Shown here in pieces: positions 45,950-55,850 of a stretch of 64,000 nucleotides of DNA. The notes beneath the pieces were generated by a model. That model worked only from the letters and a program-made list of their open reading frames with translations, was not told where the DNA came from and did no database searches. Position numbers and translations under genes: made by a program. Location: positions 1 to 64,000 of the forward strand of contig JAOARJ010000010.1 of assembly GCA_025210615.1 (NCBI GenBank), written 5' to 3'. The DNA comes from Candidatus Altimarinota bacterium (GTDB taxonomy: Bacteria > Patescibacteriota > Gracilibacteria > BD1-5 > UBA6164). The first letter of the stretch is position 1. Each line of letters starts with the position of its first letter.

Positions 45950-48301
45950 TTATCCTCTTAATATAAAACCTTGTTTTTCAGCTTTTGCAACAATAATTTT
46001 AATAAGTTCAGCTTTATAATTATCATCTAATGTTCATTCTAATGAAGAAATATAAACCTTAAAAGTTAAACTTCTTTGTCCAGGCATTTTTTCTTCATTT
46101 TCATAAATATCAATTAATTCTACTCTATCAATATATTTTTTATCAGATTTTAAAATTAATCAGTATAAATCTTTTCAATTTTTATTTTTATCTATAACAA
46201 ACGATAAATCAAAATTATTTTCTTGATAAATAGAAATTTCTTCTGCTTTTATAGTAGAATAAGCTGCTTCTTTAAGCTCTTGCATATTTAACTCAAAAAA
46301 TGCTATTTTATTTTTTACATCGAAATTTTTAGCTATAAATGGATGAATTTCTCAAATAACTCCAACAGATTTTCATCTCACAACGACACTAGCAACTCTT
46401 CAAGCATGAGCATATTCAGGAGCATTATCTAATTTTTCAAATACAGCATTTTGTACTCCTATCTTTTTGAAAAAATCAAGTAAGTGCTTTTGCATTGCAT
46501 AATAAGGAACTTCTTCATTTTCGCTTGTAATAACACTTGCTAAATGATATTTTTCATCTATATTATTTTCTTTATCTATAAAATATGCTTTTTCAAATTC
46601 AAATAATTTTAGATTTTTTTCATCACGAATATTTTCTTCTAAGCTAGCAAGTAATCCAGGAATCAAACTTACTCTCATATGAGTTCATTCTTCGCTTAAA
46701 AAGTTTTTAAGAGGAATAAGTCATTCCACACTTTGTCCAGCTCTTTCTAATACATCTTTTCAAGTTATAGAATAGTTATATAATTCATAAAATCATCTTG
46801 ATACAAAAAAGTTTTTTGTGTCATTTTTTAAATTATACATCACACTTTGATTTACAGCTCCTAAGTTTACTTCTGGGATAGTGGCTTCTACATTATTATA
46901 ACCGTGAATTCTTACTATTTCTTCAGCAATATCAGCTTTATATTTCATATCTGTTCTCCAGAATGGAATAATTAAATCTTCGTTATTTTTATCTAATTTT
47001 ATCCCTAGTTTATTTAATACTTCTATAATATATTCTCTGCTATATTCTTTTCAAATTAAATTATTTATAAAATCTACATCTAATCTTATTTTTATTTCCT
47101 CTTGTTTTATATTGTAACTATCTCAATATGCTTCTAATTTCATATTTGGACATACTTTTTCAAGCGTATCTACGACTAAAGCAGTTGCTTTATCTTGAAG
47201 ATTTTCTGGAATATCTTTTTCAAATACATTAAGTGAATCAGTTCTCACACCATGAATTCTTCAAGTTTTTCTGACTTTAGCTTGATCAAATTTTGCTGAT
47301 TCTAAAATAATATTTTTTGTTTCATCAGTTACAGCGCTATATTTTCCTCAAATAACTCAAGCTAATGCGATAACTCATTTTTCATCAGCTATAACCATAT
47401 CTTCGCTTGTTAACTCATATTCTTCATCATTAAGAGCAACAAATTTTTCTCAGTTTTCAGCATATCTAATAATAATTTTTCAATTTATTTTATCCGCATC
47501 AAACGCGTGAGTAGGTTGTCCATAAAAATATAAACTATAATTAGTTACATCTACTAAAATTCATTTACTAGCAACATCAAGGGCTCATAATACTTCTAAA
47601 ACTGAGCAAGGAGATTTAGTATTATTTACTCAGCTTATTTTCAACGCGCTATATCTATGTACAACTTCAGGAATTCTATTTTCAATAGGAAATTCTGGTA
47701 AACTTGAAAAATCTTTTTCTAAATACTCTAAATCATTTTTTAATTCAAAAATAGTAGCTAATTCTCTAATAGTTCAGATATGAGAAAACATATCAGGTCT
47801 ATGATTTATAGCTTTATTATCAACTTCTAAAATAGCATCATCTATTTCTAAAAATTCTCTCATTGAAGCATCAAGTGGAGCATTATCAGGTAGAATCATA
47901 ATACCTTCTTGTCTTTCTTCTTTTAATCATAATTCATCTTCGCTGCAAATCATTCATTTGCTTTCTTCTCCTCTTATTTTTGTTTTTTGTATTACAAAAT
48001 CTTCTGTTAGCTTAGCTCAAACAACAGCAACAGGAACTCTTATACCAACTTTTACATTACTTGCTCCGCAAACAATAGGTAAAATTTCTCATTTAACCCT
48101 TACTTTTACTAAATTTAATTTATCACCATCAGGATGACGCTCGCATTCTAAAACTTCTCAGATATAAACATCTTTTAAATTTTGTCATTTTAGATGAATC
48201 TCTTCTACTTCGGCAGTATGCATAATTAATTCTTGTGCCACTGTTTCAACATCATGTAATTCTGGTAAATATCTTTTCAATGTGTTATATGAAATTTTCA
48301 T
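45950..48301 (-). CDS. pheT: Phenylalanyl-tRNA synthetase beta subunit
   Basis: 783 residues. The N-terminal part is MKISYNTLKRYLPEL and an EMAP/tRNA-binding domain (ECERHPDGDKLNLVKV, IVCGASNV). The B3/B4 editing region and B5 domain follow (IEVLNKLGIKL, IPFWRTDMKYKADIAEEIVRI), then the catalytic-like core and an FDX-ACB anticodon domain at the end. It forms the alpha2-beta2 enzyme with PheS, which is not in the window. Many glycines are TGA. It is followed by the composite palindrome element. Confidence 0.96.
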
Positions 48302-48358
48302 TTTTTTATTATTTATTTATAAAACTTCGCTTATTGTATACAAAAATTTCAAAATTAC

Positions 48359-48390
48359 AAAAAAAACTAGCTGTTTTTTTGCTAGTTAAT
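48359..48390 (-). terminator. Terminator of the PHP gene
   Basis: AACTAGC pairs with GCTAGTT; on the minus strand it is followed by eight T. Confidence 0.65.
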
Positions 48391-48398
48391 ATTTATTT

Positions 48399-49076
48399 TT
48401 AAATATAATTGTTTTCTTTTAAATATTTTATTGCAAATTTTCTTGATTCTTTAAGGTCATATAAAGTATGCGCATCTGAATTTATATAAATTTCATTAGC
48501 ATTTTTTAGCATATAATCTAATTTTTCTAAATTAGTATCTCATTTAACTATATTTTTAGCATTAAATTCAAGAGGAATATTATATTTATTTGCTACTTCT
48601 ACTATTTGTTTTATATCGCTTGTTGTTCAAAACTTTTCTAATAAAAAACAGGGATGGCCAATAAATTTTATTTTATCATGATGTTTTTCTATTGCTTTGA
48701 TATAACCTTGTGTCGCGTCTTTTCATTTAAATACACATCTATGTGCTGATAGAATAATAAAATCCGGTTCTAATCACTGAATAGTAAAAGAAACATTTCA
48801 TTCTTCATCTAATAAATCTCACTCTACTCAAAAAATTACTTTAACATCATTAAAAACATTTTGCCGAGTTTTTATTGCAAATCTCATTGTAGAAGGACGA
48901 TAATCATACTCTCTTTTAAATTTTTCAAGTGTAGCATCGCTATGGTCAGTAATAGCTATTTCTGTTAATCAAATTTCTCCAGCAAATCTAACTATTTCAT
49001 CCACAGTACTCATTCAATCAGAAAAATCAGATGAATGCATATGATAATCTCTATTATCTAAATTTAATATTTTCAT
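48399..49076 (-). CDS. PHP domain metal-dependent phosphoesterase
   Basis: 225 residues. PHP motifs are present: DYHMHSSDFSDGMST, ITDHSDATLEKF, SAHRCVF, GHPCFLLEKFG and the last NSDAHTLYDL, giving the His/Asp set for a tri-metal site. It resembles HisK/YcdX-like phosphatases; the substrate is unknown. It stands between pheT and the divergent Nudix-APRT gene with its own terminator. Confidence 0.9.
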
Positions 49077-49204
49077 AATTAAAAAAATTTTATTAAAATA
49101 AACTATAGTAGTATATTATATTTATAAAAAAATACAAACTAATTTAAATTTGATAAATAAATTAAATATTTATAATAAAATAAATATTTTTTAATAATAA
49201 AATT

Positions 49205-50164
49205 ATGGATTTTCAAGAAATATTAAATGAAGCTCAAAAAGATTGAATACAAAAATTAGTTGTATGATGAGTTATATTTTTGTGAGATAAAGTTTTACTT
49301 GTACAAAGAGCAGATGATGATTTTATGTGATGATTAGTAGAAGTTCCTAGTTGATGAATAAATGAGTGAGAAAGTATAGAAGAAGCTTTAAAAAGAGAAG
49401 TTTTTGAAGAAACTTGATTAGAAGTTTTAGAAATAAAATATTATGTTTGATCTTTTGATTATTTATCTAGCTCTTGAAAAAAATCTAGACAAGTAAATTT
49501 TTATTTAATAGTAAATGAAAAAAGTGAAATAAAATTAAATCCAGATGAACATTCAGCTTATTTTTTAGTAAAACAAAATGAATTAAAAAATTATAATATT
49601 TCTGAGAAATGTACAAAAATAGTATTAAAATGATTTAAAAAACTTGATAAAATAGAATATTTAAGAAATTTTATTTTAGAAGTGTCAGATTTTCCAAAAA
49701 AATGAGTGTCTTTTAAAGATATAACACCATTACTTAAAAATTCTAATGCCTTTAAAACAAGCATAAATATTTTCAAAAATAGAATAAAAGATAAAAAAAT
49801 AGATGCTATTGTTGCTTTAGACGCTAGATGATTTATTTTTGGTGCCGCTCTTGCATATGAATTAAATTTACCTTTTATTCCCATTAGAAAAGCGTGAAAA
49901 TTACCTAATTCAACATTAGAACAAGAGTATGATTTAGAATATGGTTCTGCTTGTCTACAAATTCATAAAGACGCATTATTACCAGATCAAAAAGTAGTTT
50001 TAATAGATGATGTATTAGCAACTTGATGAACAGCGCAGGCTTCCATAAAATTATTGCGTAAGCTAGAAGTTCAAATAGTAGAAGTGTTATTTTTGATAAA
50101 TCTGACTTTTTTAAATTGAGAAGAAAAAATAAATGCTCCTATATTTTCTATTTTAGAATATTAA
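49205..50164 (+). CDS. Nudix hydrolase-adenine phosphoribosyltransferase fusion
   Basis: One frame of 319 residues. The N-terminal about 150 residues are a Nudix domain ([15 protein letters not shown]; Nudix box ending REVFEETGLEV). Residues about 155-319 are adenine phosphoribosyltransferase: [38 protein letters not shown] and the PRPP loop [18 protein letters not shown] converts adenine and PRPP to AMP; the Nudix part could remove a damaged or dinucleotide substrate feeding it. No stop lies at the junction ([16 protein letters not shown]). Glycines of the Nudix box and PRPP loop are TGA. Confidence 0.92.
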
Positions 50165-50225
50165 AATAATTTTGTAAAAATAGAAAAACTAATATACTTA
50201 AAAATAATTTAATCTTTAATAAATT

Positions 50226-50708
50226 ATGAAAACAATTATTTGAATAATGTGATGATGAGAAAAAGCATCACAGATAGATAAAAATAATGCATATGAATTA
50301 TGAAGATATATAGCTTCTAAAGGATTTGTTACTCTTACTTGATGAAGAAACATTTGAGTAATGAATGAAGCTTTAAGATGAGCAAAAGAAAATTCAGGAA
50401 TAACTCTATGAATATTACCAAATGATGATAAAGAAAGTTTTTCTGAATATCTTGATATACCAGTAATAACAAATATGAGGTCATGAAGGAATTATATAAA
50501 TGCTTTATCAAGTGACTTATTAATTATTTGTTGAGTTGAGTTATGAACTTCATCGGAAATATCTTTATGATTAAAAGCGTGAAAAAAAGTAATATTAGTA
50601 TGATTATATAAAGAAGCTAATATTTTTTATAAAAAACTAGCTCCTGAGCAAGTTTATATTGCTAATAATTATGATGAAGCAATAAAACATTTTAATACTT
50701 TAATCTAA
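50226..50708 (+). CDS. TIGR00725/LOG-like Rossmann-fold protein
   Basis: 160 residues. Starts TIIGIMGGGEKAS, then FVTLTGGRNIGVMNEALRGA and the GVELGTSSEISL stretch, matching the TIGR00725 family of nucleotide-binding proteins related to LOG/lysine-decarboxylase-like enzymes that release free base from nucleotides. It lies 61 bases after the Nudix-APRT gene, and a joint role in nucleotide salvage is plausible (inference). Confidence 0.8.
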
Positions 50709-50714
50709 AAAATT

Positions 50715-51113
50715 ATGAATAAAAATATTATAAAAGCAGTGTTAATTCTGTTAATTATAGTTTGAGGTTTCTTTGCTATAAAAACTATTCAAAATAATGT
50801 AGAAAGTAATCCTGAAATTCAAAATGAAGAGAATAAAATAGCTTGATATTGGTTTACTCCTCATAATGCTTGAGAAAATATAACTTTTAATACTGATAAA
50901 ACTTTTGTTTATAATCATAATAATTTAGACACAGAAAAAGAAGAAAAATTAAACGGAACTTATAGTTTAAATAACTCAGAACTAACTTTAACTTATTCAA
51001 ACTGAAAAGAAGAAAAACTAAGTTATGTAAAATGAGAATGAGAAGATAATAATTATTATATTCAAAACACTGATAAAACAGTGTATCTAGTAAAATGAAA
51101 AAATAATTTATAA
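50715..51113 (+). CDS. Small membrane-anchored extracellular protein
   Basis: 132 residues. One N-terminal hydrophobic helix (IIKAVLILLIIVGGFFAI) is followed by an extracytoplasmic beta-rich domain (GYWFTPHNAGENITFNTD, NGTYSLNNSELTLTY), similar in outline to lipocalin-like META/DUF folds. No family is assigned. Six bases separate it from the Rossmann gene, so they are co-transcribed. Confidence 0.7.
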
Positions 51114-51148
51114 AAAAAGCTAAATTAATAGCTTTTTTATTTTTTTAT
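51111..51148. terminator. Terminator between the small membrane gene and tetR
   Basis: AAAAAGCTA pairs with TAGCTTTTT with A- and T-runs on the two sides; shared by convergent genes. Confidence 0.7.
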
Positions 51149-51685
51149 AGCATCCCATATTATATCTAACATTTCATTTGTTGCCTGCTTTATCTTGTTT
51201 TCGTTACAATAAGTTAATATAGCATTAATTATATCTCAATAAACTTTATAAATAAGATTCATATCTAAATCTTTAAAATAACCTTCTCCTTTCCATCAAA
51301 TAAACATATCTGAAAAAGTCTTAAATTCTTTCTCTACTTCTTTTATAGCTTCCTCGGATACCTCTGGCTCATTATTCATTAGTCTAACATACTGATATTC
51401 AATGTAATTATTAGTATAATAATTTATTATATTTTTTGTAATTTTCTTGAAATTTTCTTCTACTGATAAATTTTCATCTATTTTTATATCTTGAGCTTGA
51501 GCTGATTTTTTCTTTATGTTAATATAAACAGCGTCTATAAGTTCTTGTTTTGTTTTGAAATGCACAAACAAAGTTCCTGAAGCTATTCAAACTTGCTTTG
51601 ATATTTGGGCTGTTGACGTTTTATTAAAGCCTTGTTTTGTAAATAATTCTAATGCAGCTTGTAATATTTTTTCCTTTGTTGTCAT
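51137..51685 (-). CDS. TetR family transcriptional regulator
   Basis: 182 residues. The N-terminal helix-turn-helix reads ILQAALELFTKQGFNKTS and QISKQVGIASGTLFVHF, the TetR signature; the C-terminal ligand domain is helical. It is the last gene of a leftward run with DUF2255 and the membrane-anchored hydrolase. A palindromic site upstream of the hydrolase promoter (53247-53260) is a likely operator, so it probably represses the module including itself. Confidence 0.92.
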
Positions 51686-51763
51686 TTTTATTTTATTATT
51701 TCTAAAAAATTATTTGAAAAGTAGTATACTTAAAATATTTTTAAATAAAAGTTTATTTTATGA

Positions 51764-52129
51764 TTAGATCTTTGGAATTAACTCTAAAGTTAATGCTTCA
51801 TGTTTTTTAGTATCAAATCAAAGTCTCATAGTTTTATAAATAACTGGCAGTTTTTTACTAAAAGCTTTATTTATTTTTGGATTTAATTCATCTAAATTAT
51901 CAGGTATAATTCAATCTATCGGCACAATAATATCTCAAAACTTCATTTCTCATTTTGGATTTTCCATAAAAGCGTCATACCAACCATTTTTCGCAAATTT
52001 ATATGGTCTTACAAAAAATCTCGAGTCCATTTCTACAATTGTAATATCGATAAATTTATGTGTTGTTCAAGACCTAATTTGGTGTATATTAGAAGCGTTT
52101 ACTAGCTTTATTATTTCATTTATATTCAT
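51764..52129 (-). CDS. DUF2255-like protein
   Basis: 121 residues. IDITIVEMDSRFFVRPYKFAKNGWYDAF and GEMKFGDIIVPIDGI resemble the DUF2255 layout, where a small beta-barrel related to pyridoxamine-oxidase folds is expected. No active site can be assigned. It starts ten bases after the hydrolase stop and precedes tetR by 78 bases, so it belongs to that operon. Confidence 0.7.
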
Positions 52130-52138
52130 AATTTTTTA

Positions 52139-53209
52139 TTATTTATTGAAAAATTCTGCAACTGCATCAGTTGATACTTTTACAGCTTCTGGTTTATAGT
52201 AAAAATCTACATGACCAAACTCTTCTAAAGCCATAACTTCGTGCTCATTTGTAAGTTTCTCAATAAACTGAGTCGAACAAGGTGCTGTAAACGCAGTTTT
52301 ACTATAAATTACTAACGAAGGTTGTACAATTTTATCTGCATAATGTTCACAAAGAGAGAAAAGAGATTGCATTCCTTGATCTCCTATATGGAGGTTTGTA
52401 AAGTTTTTAACCTCTTTAGGTCCTCTATAACCATCTCTTCCATAATAATCATAAGATTCTCCTGCCATAGGATTACCACCTGATAATTCTACATATTCTT
52501 CTCTTGATTGGTCATCAGTAAGCCCAAAAGGAGCTATATAATCAGGTTCTCAAGTTTCATACATTTTTTGAGCTGAAGCATTTGCTGCTAATATTGCTTG
52601 TTTTACACCTTCTTTATCAGCCCATTGAAAGTTATCTGCTGCCATCATTCCTGATACCATCGCGATTTTTTTAATTCTATAGTCAGTTACAGCAGCTGAT
52701 GCGATAATTGAACCACCTTGACATACACCAAGTCCATGAATTTCTTCTACAAAAGGAAGAGTTCCTAAATATGAAACTGCATCCCAAGTATTTTCGATAA
52801 GTCTAAACATATATCTAGATTGTTTAAACTCGCCTGATAATGCTGGAGAATCTCCCATCCCTAGATAATCAAAAGCTAAGAATACAAATCCTCTATCAGC
52901 CATTTCTGGTCCATAAGTTCCAAGAACTTGCTCTTTTACTTGCGGAAAAGGACTAGCCCCAACTATTGCTTTATATTTTTTATTTTTATCAAATCCTTCT
53001 GGAAGGTATAAATCAGCAGCTAATTCTACTCCAAATGATTTGAAAGTTACTCTATTTTTTCCTGGTTTTAAATTTTCCATAGTTATATTATTTAAAGAAT
53101 TATAATTATTATTTTTATTTATGCATAGACATGTTACTAATCATAGTATTAATACAAAAGCTATTGCTATAATCGAGATTAATAATGATTTATTTTTAAT
53201 ATCAGACAT
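52139..53209 (-). CDS. Membrane-anchored alpha/beta hydrolase, chimeric codon use
   Basis: 356 residues from the ATG at 53209. Residues 1-30 form a host-style hydrophobic anchor (ISIIAIAFVLILGLVTC) with one TGA. From Met44 (ATG at 53080) a complete cytosolic-type hydrolase follows: ASPFPQVKEQ, the nucleophile elbow GLGVCQGGS with Cys instead of Ser, and His in EEFGHVDFY. The enzyme part uses GGN for its glycines except one TGA (52550). The family is dienelactone-hydrolase-like. It heads the tetR operon. The later ATG could also be used, giving an unanchored form. Confidence 0.85.
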
Positions 53210-53217
53210 AAATTTTC

Positions 53218-53247
53218 ATTATTACGAAATAAAATACTTTCTTACAA
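53218..53247 (-). promoter_or_regulatory. Promoter of the hydrolase-tetR operon
   Basis: On the minus strand TTGTAA (53247-53242), a 17-base spacer and TAATAA (53224-53219), just ahead of the ATG at 53209. Confidence 0.45.
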
Positions 53248-53260
53248 GTGAGTACTCACT
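53247..53260. promoter_or_regulatory. Candidate TetR operator
   Basis: AGTGAGTACTCACT is a perfect 14-base palindrome abutting the -35 of the hydrolase-tetR operon; GAGTACTC cores are common for TetR repressors. Confidence 0.6.
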
Positions 53261-53280
53261 CATATTTTATTTAAATTAAA

Positions 53281-53423
53281 AATAATGTCAAATAAAAAAG
53301 TGGAAAATATAAATAATCTTTTATATTTTTACTTTTAAATAGACAAAAAATAAAATATTCTTATTCTTACTTAAAATAAATATATTAATTTAAAATTTAA
53401 TTTTAAACATTTAGGATACGATT
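53281..53423. other. Gene-free A/T-rich stretch
   Basis: No reading frame, RNA or clear hairpin was seen. Together with the operator region and hairpin element 1, it makes up the 360-base gap between the hydrolase and the gene at 53570. Confidence 0.5.
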
Positions 53424-53500
53424 TATAACGAAATAGAAAATTATAATAAATAAAACACTTCCTAACCTAGGGAGTGTCTTTTTATCTAATTTGGAGGCAC
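53424..53500 (+). repeat. GGAGGCAC hairpin element 1
   Basis: TATAACGAAATA (53424-53435), then a hairpin ACACTTCCT/AGGGAGTGT (53455-53477) with TTTTT, and TTGGAGGCAC at 53491-53500. The same order recurs at 54920 and 58005. After the box an open stretch reads GGTKNEKVLETLDLLD to TAA at about 53572, perhaps a gene remnant. Least conserved of the three copies. Confidence 0.6.
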
Positions 53501-53569
53501 AAAAAATGAAAAAGTTCTTGAAACATTAGACTTACTTGATATTGATTTAGATGAATTGGATAAGTTTTT

Positions 53570-54172
53570 TTAATTAGTATATCAGATAATTTCTTCAATA
53601 TTTAAATCTTTATTTTCCCAAGGGAAAAGATATTGTTCTCTTCATGTTTTTAATTCTATTATATAAACTGAATTAAAATAATAATTTTTATTTAAAAACA
53701 AAATATGGTTATTGTATCTATTAAGTCAAATATAATATTTTCAATCTTTTGTCCAAAATCAATTTGTTTCAAAAAAATATCAACCTTTCAAAATTCACTT
53801 TTTAGAATAAATTTTATCTTTCTCTATATAAAACTCTTTATTATATTTATTTTGGTTATAATTTTTATATTTTCAAATAATTTCTTTTTGATTTTTTAAT
53901 TCTCATAAATATTTTTTTATATCTCATGTTTTGGTATTAAAGCTGAAATTTCAAGGTTTATTTTCTAACTTTAGAATAATTTTTTCTGGTATATCTGTAG
54001 CTTCTAAACTATGATATTTATACCAATTTTTAAAATATAAAAATCAAAATAAAACTAATCAAATAATTATAACTATTCAAGCTAATTTTATAAAAAATAT
54101 TATTAATTCTAAAATTTCTTTAAAGCTGTTTTTTATAAAAACAATTATTTTATCGTTATTTATTTTTTTCAT
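53570..54172 (-). CDS. Single-pass membrane protein of unknown function
   Basis: 200 residues. An N-terminal amphipathic start and one long hydrophobic helix (about 21-47: IIFFIKLAGIVIIIGLVLFGFLYF) are followed by a soluble Lys/Asn/Tyr-rich domain with Trp and Gly-Tyr repeats. Many glycines are TGA. Its first 17 bases overlap the end of the papain-like gene, so the two are translationally coupled and may act together. No family is recognised. Confidence 0.7.
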
Positions 54173-54785
54173 CTTTTTCTTTTAAAATTTTAATAACTTT
54201 GTCGACATCTTTAATATAACGTTCGGTATCTTTTAATATATTTTCAGGATGAGTAACAAATCTATCTCAATACACATATACTACTCCTGCTTGTTCTAGA
54301 GCTTGCCCGACCATATCGCTACAATTATTTCACCATAAATCGTATTTTGGTGGATTTTCTTTTTGTTCTTGTATCCATTCATCCATTTTATCTACATCGA
54401 CATATTTTCTTTCTATTTTCACAAGTCTTACATTTTCGGTAGAGTCTCAAAGTAATATATCTTCTGCTAATTGTTTATGTCATTCTTCAAAAATTCAATC
54501 AACAGGTCCAGTCATTTCATTTACAGATACCGAAGGATAAAAACTAAAAAAATGTCATTCTCAGTTTTTTACATAGTAAAGCATAGCATGTCAGATATCA
54601 AATTCATCTTCACTGAAAGAATCTAAATTTGATAAATCAAATAACCAAATAGTTCATTCATTCTCTTTTAAAAATTTTTGGAATCTTTTTTCTCTCAATT
54701 CTTTTACTCTATTCTCAAGATACTCTTTTCAATCATTTTGTCAATTGTTTTTTGAATGTCTACGTAGTATATAAAAACTTGAAAA
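54156..54785 (-). CDS. Papain-like/amidase-fold protein, start unclear
   Basis: Open frame of up to 209 residues with no ATG before the conserved part. Motifs: DIGHAMLYYVKNGEGHFFSFYP with a candidate catalytic His, and later YDLWGNNCSDMVGQALEQAG with a candidate Cys. This His-then-Cys order fits permuted papain or PPPDE-like amidases used as effectors. An upstream TAA (54786) limits the frame; TTG at 54698 is the most likely start, or the 5' end was lost next to hairpin element 2. It overlaps the next gene by 17 bases. Confidence 0.55.
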
Positions 54786-54919
54786 TTAAATTCAATTGAT
54801 TTTTCAAAAAGTGATATGGATAATAAATTATTATTACTATTTCCTAGTATAAAAAAGAATATATAGATAAGTTAAAAGAAGTGATAAATCAAAAATTATA
54901 AAAAGAAAATTTGAAAATT
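54786..54919. other. Gene-free stretch before element 2
   Basis: A/T-rich, no recognisable promoter, RNA or gene. A short in-frame sequence ending at 55144 runs on the plus strand through element 2; it is discussed there. Confidence 0.4.
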
Positions 54920-55047
54920 GTTCAAACTTTCTATAAACGAAATAAAAGAGCTTTCGATAAAGTAAAGCTCTTTGATGTATTGAATGGATTATTTTCCAGT
55001 AATAAGTCTTCATTGGAGGCACCTAACGTAAACCTGTCGAACTCTTC
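54920..55047 (+). repeat. GGAGGCAC hairpin element 2
   Basis: Box GTTCAAACTTTC (54920-54931), TATAAACGAAATA, a perfect 10-bp hairpin AAAGAGCTTT/AAAGCTCTTT (54945-54973), TTGGAGGCAC at 55013-55022, CTAAC, and box GTCGAACTCTTC (55036-55047). A 77-residue frame from TTG 54911 to 55144 crosses all of this, but it has no Gly-TGA signature or family match and is more likely incidental or a remnant. Confidence 0.65.
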
Positions 55048-55151
55048 TCTTCAAAAATTCTTTAATAGTTTAGTTGATATAGAAGCTATGGAAGTCTATA
55101 AAAATTTTAAAAATATATTAAGTAAGGTGTATAAAAATAAATAAAATTTAA

Positions 55152-55679
55152 TTAATAATTATTTCTATATTTAAAATTTCATAAGTCTGTTACTTTGCTT
55201 TTATTTAATATTTGAAAGATTTTTTTATCCTCATTAGTTAATTCATAATTATTAACTTTAGTATCTATAAATTTTCAATCTTTTCATTTAAAACGTCAGG
55301 TAAATTCAATGTTTTCAAAATTAGTATTATAATATGCTGGAAATTTATTTGATTTTGTCCAAATAATTATATAACTAATTCATTTAAATTCATCTTCATT
55401 TGTATATTTTCAATAATCTTTTATATCTCTTAATTGTAAATAAATCTTATCATTTTCTAAAAATCAAGATTTAATATATTCTGAATAAAAATCAGGAAAA
55501 TAATTTTTATATTTAATATTATATCAAGGATCTTGAAAATTCGTCTTTACAATTTCTATAGTATCTCAAATATAATAATGTTTAGGTTTTATAGATTCCA
55601 AAGCACAAAAAGCCATTCAAATTACTAAAAAAGTTACAAAAAGTAATTGCCAAAGGAAATTTTTTAATTTTTTATTCAT
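55152..55679 (-). CDS. Membrane-anchored protein of unknown function
   Basis: 175 residues. A signal-anchor helix (WQLLFVTFLVIGMAF) precedes a soluble domain rich in Tyr, Lys and Asn (DTIEIVKTNFQDPGYNIKY, RDIKDYGKYTNEDEFKGI). Eight TGA glycines show adaptation to this host. It lies six bases after the small gene at 55686 in a leftward run that begins with the phage-head-like gene. No family is recognised. Confidence 0.65.
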
Positions 55680-55685
55680 AAAATA

Positions 55686-55850
55686 TTATTTAATATCTAA
55701 TTCAATATTAGCTTCTTCTATATTTTTTTCAATTTGTTTATCTCAAATGTATTTTATTATTAATGTTGATAAAATAGCTAAAATAATTAAAAATAGAATA
55801 ATCATTCTAAAGGTATAATAAAAGATTTTTAATAATTTATTTAATCTCAT
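55686..55850 (-). CDS. Small single-pass membrane protein
   Basis: 54 residues. MRLNKLLKIFYYTF then one hydrophobic helix (MIILFLIILAILSTLII) and an acidic tail ending ANIELDIK. The ATG overlaps the last ten bases of the upstream gene, so translation is probably coupled. A small membrane effector or holin-like function is possible but not shown. Confidence 0.6.

Noticed and set aside
54911-55144. 77-residue plus-strand protein from TTG
   Set aside because: It runs through the perfect hairpin and TTGGAGGCAC of element 2, has no family match and is opposite to all neighbouring genes. Kept as part of the element.
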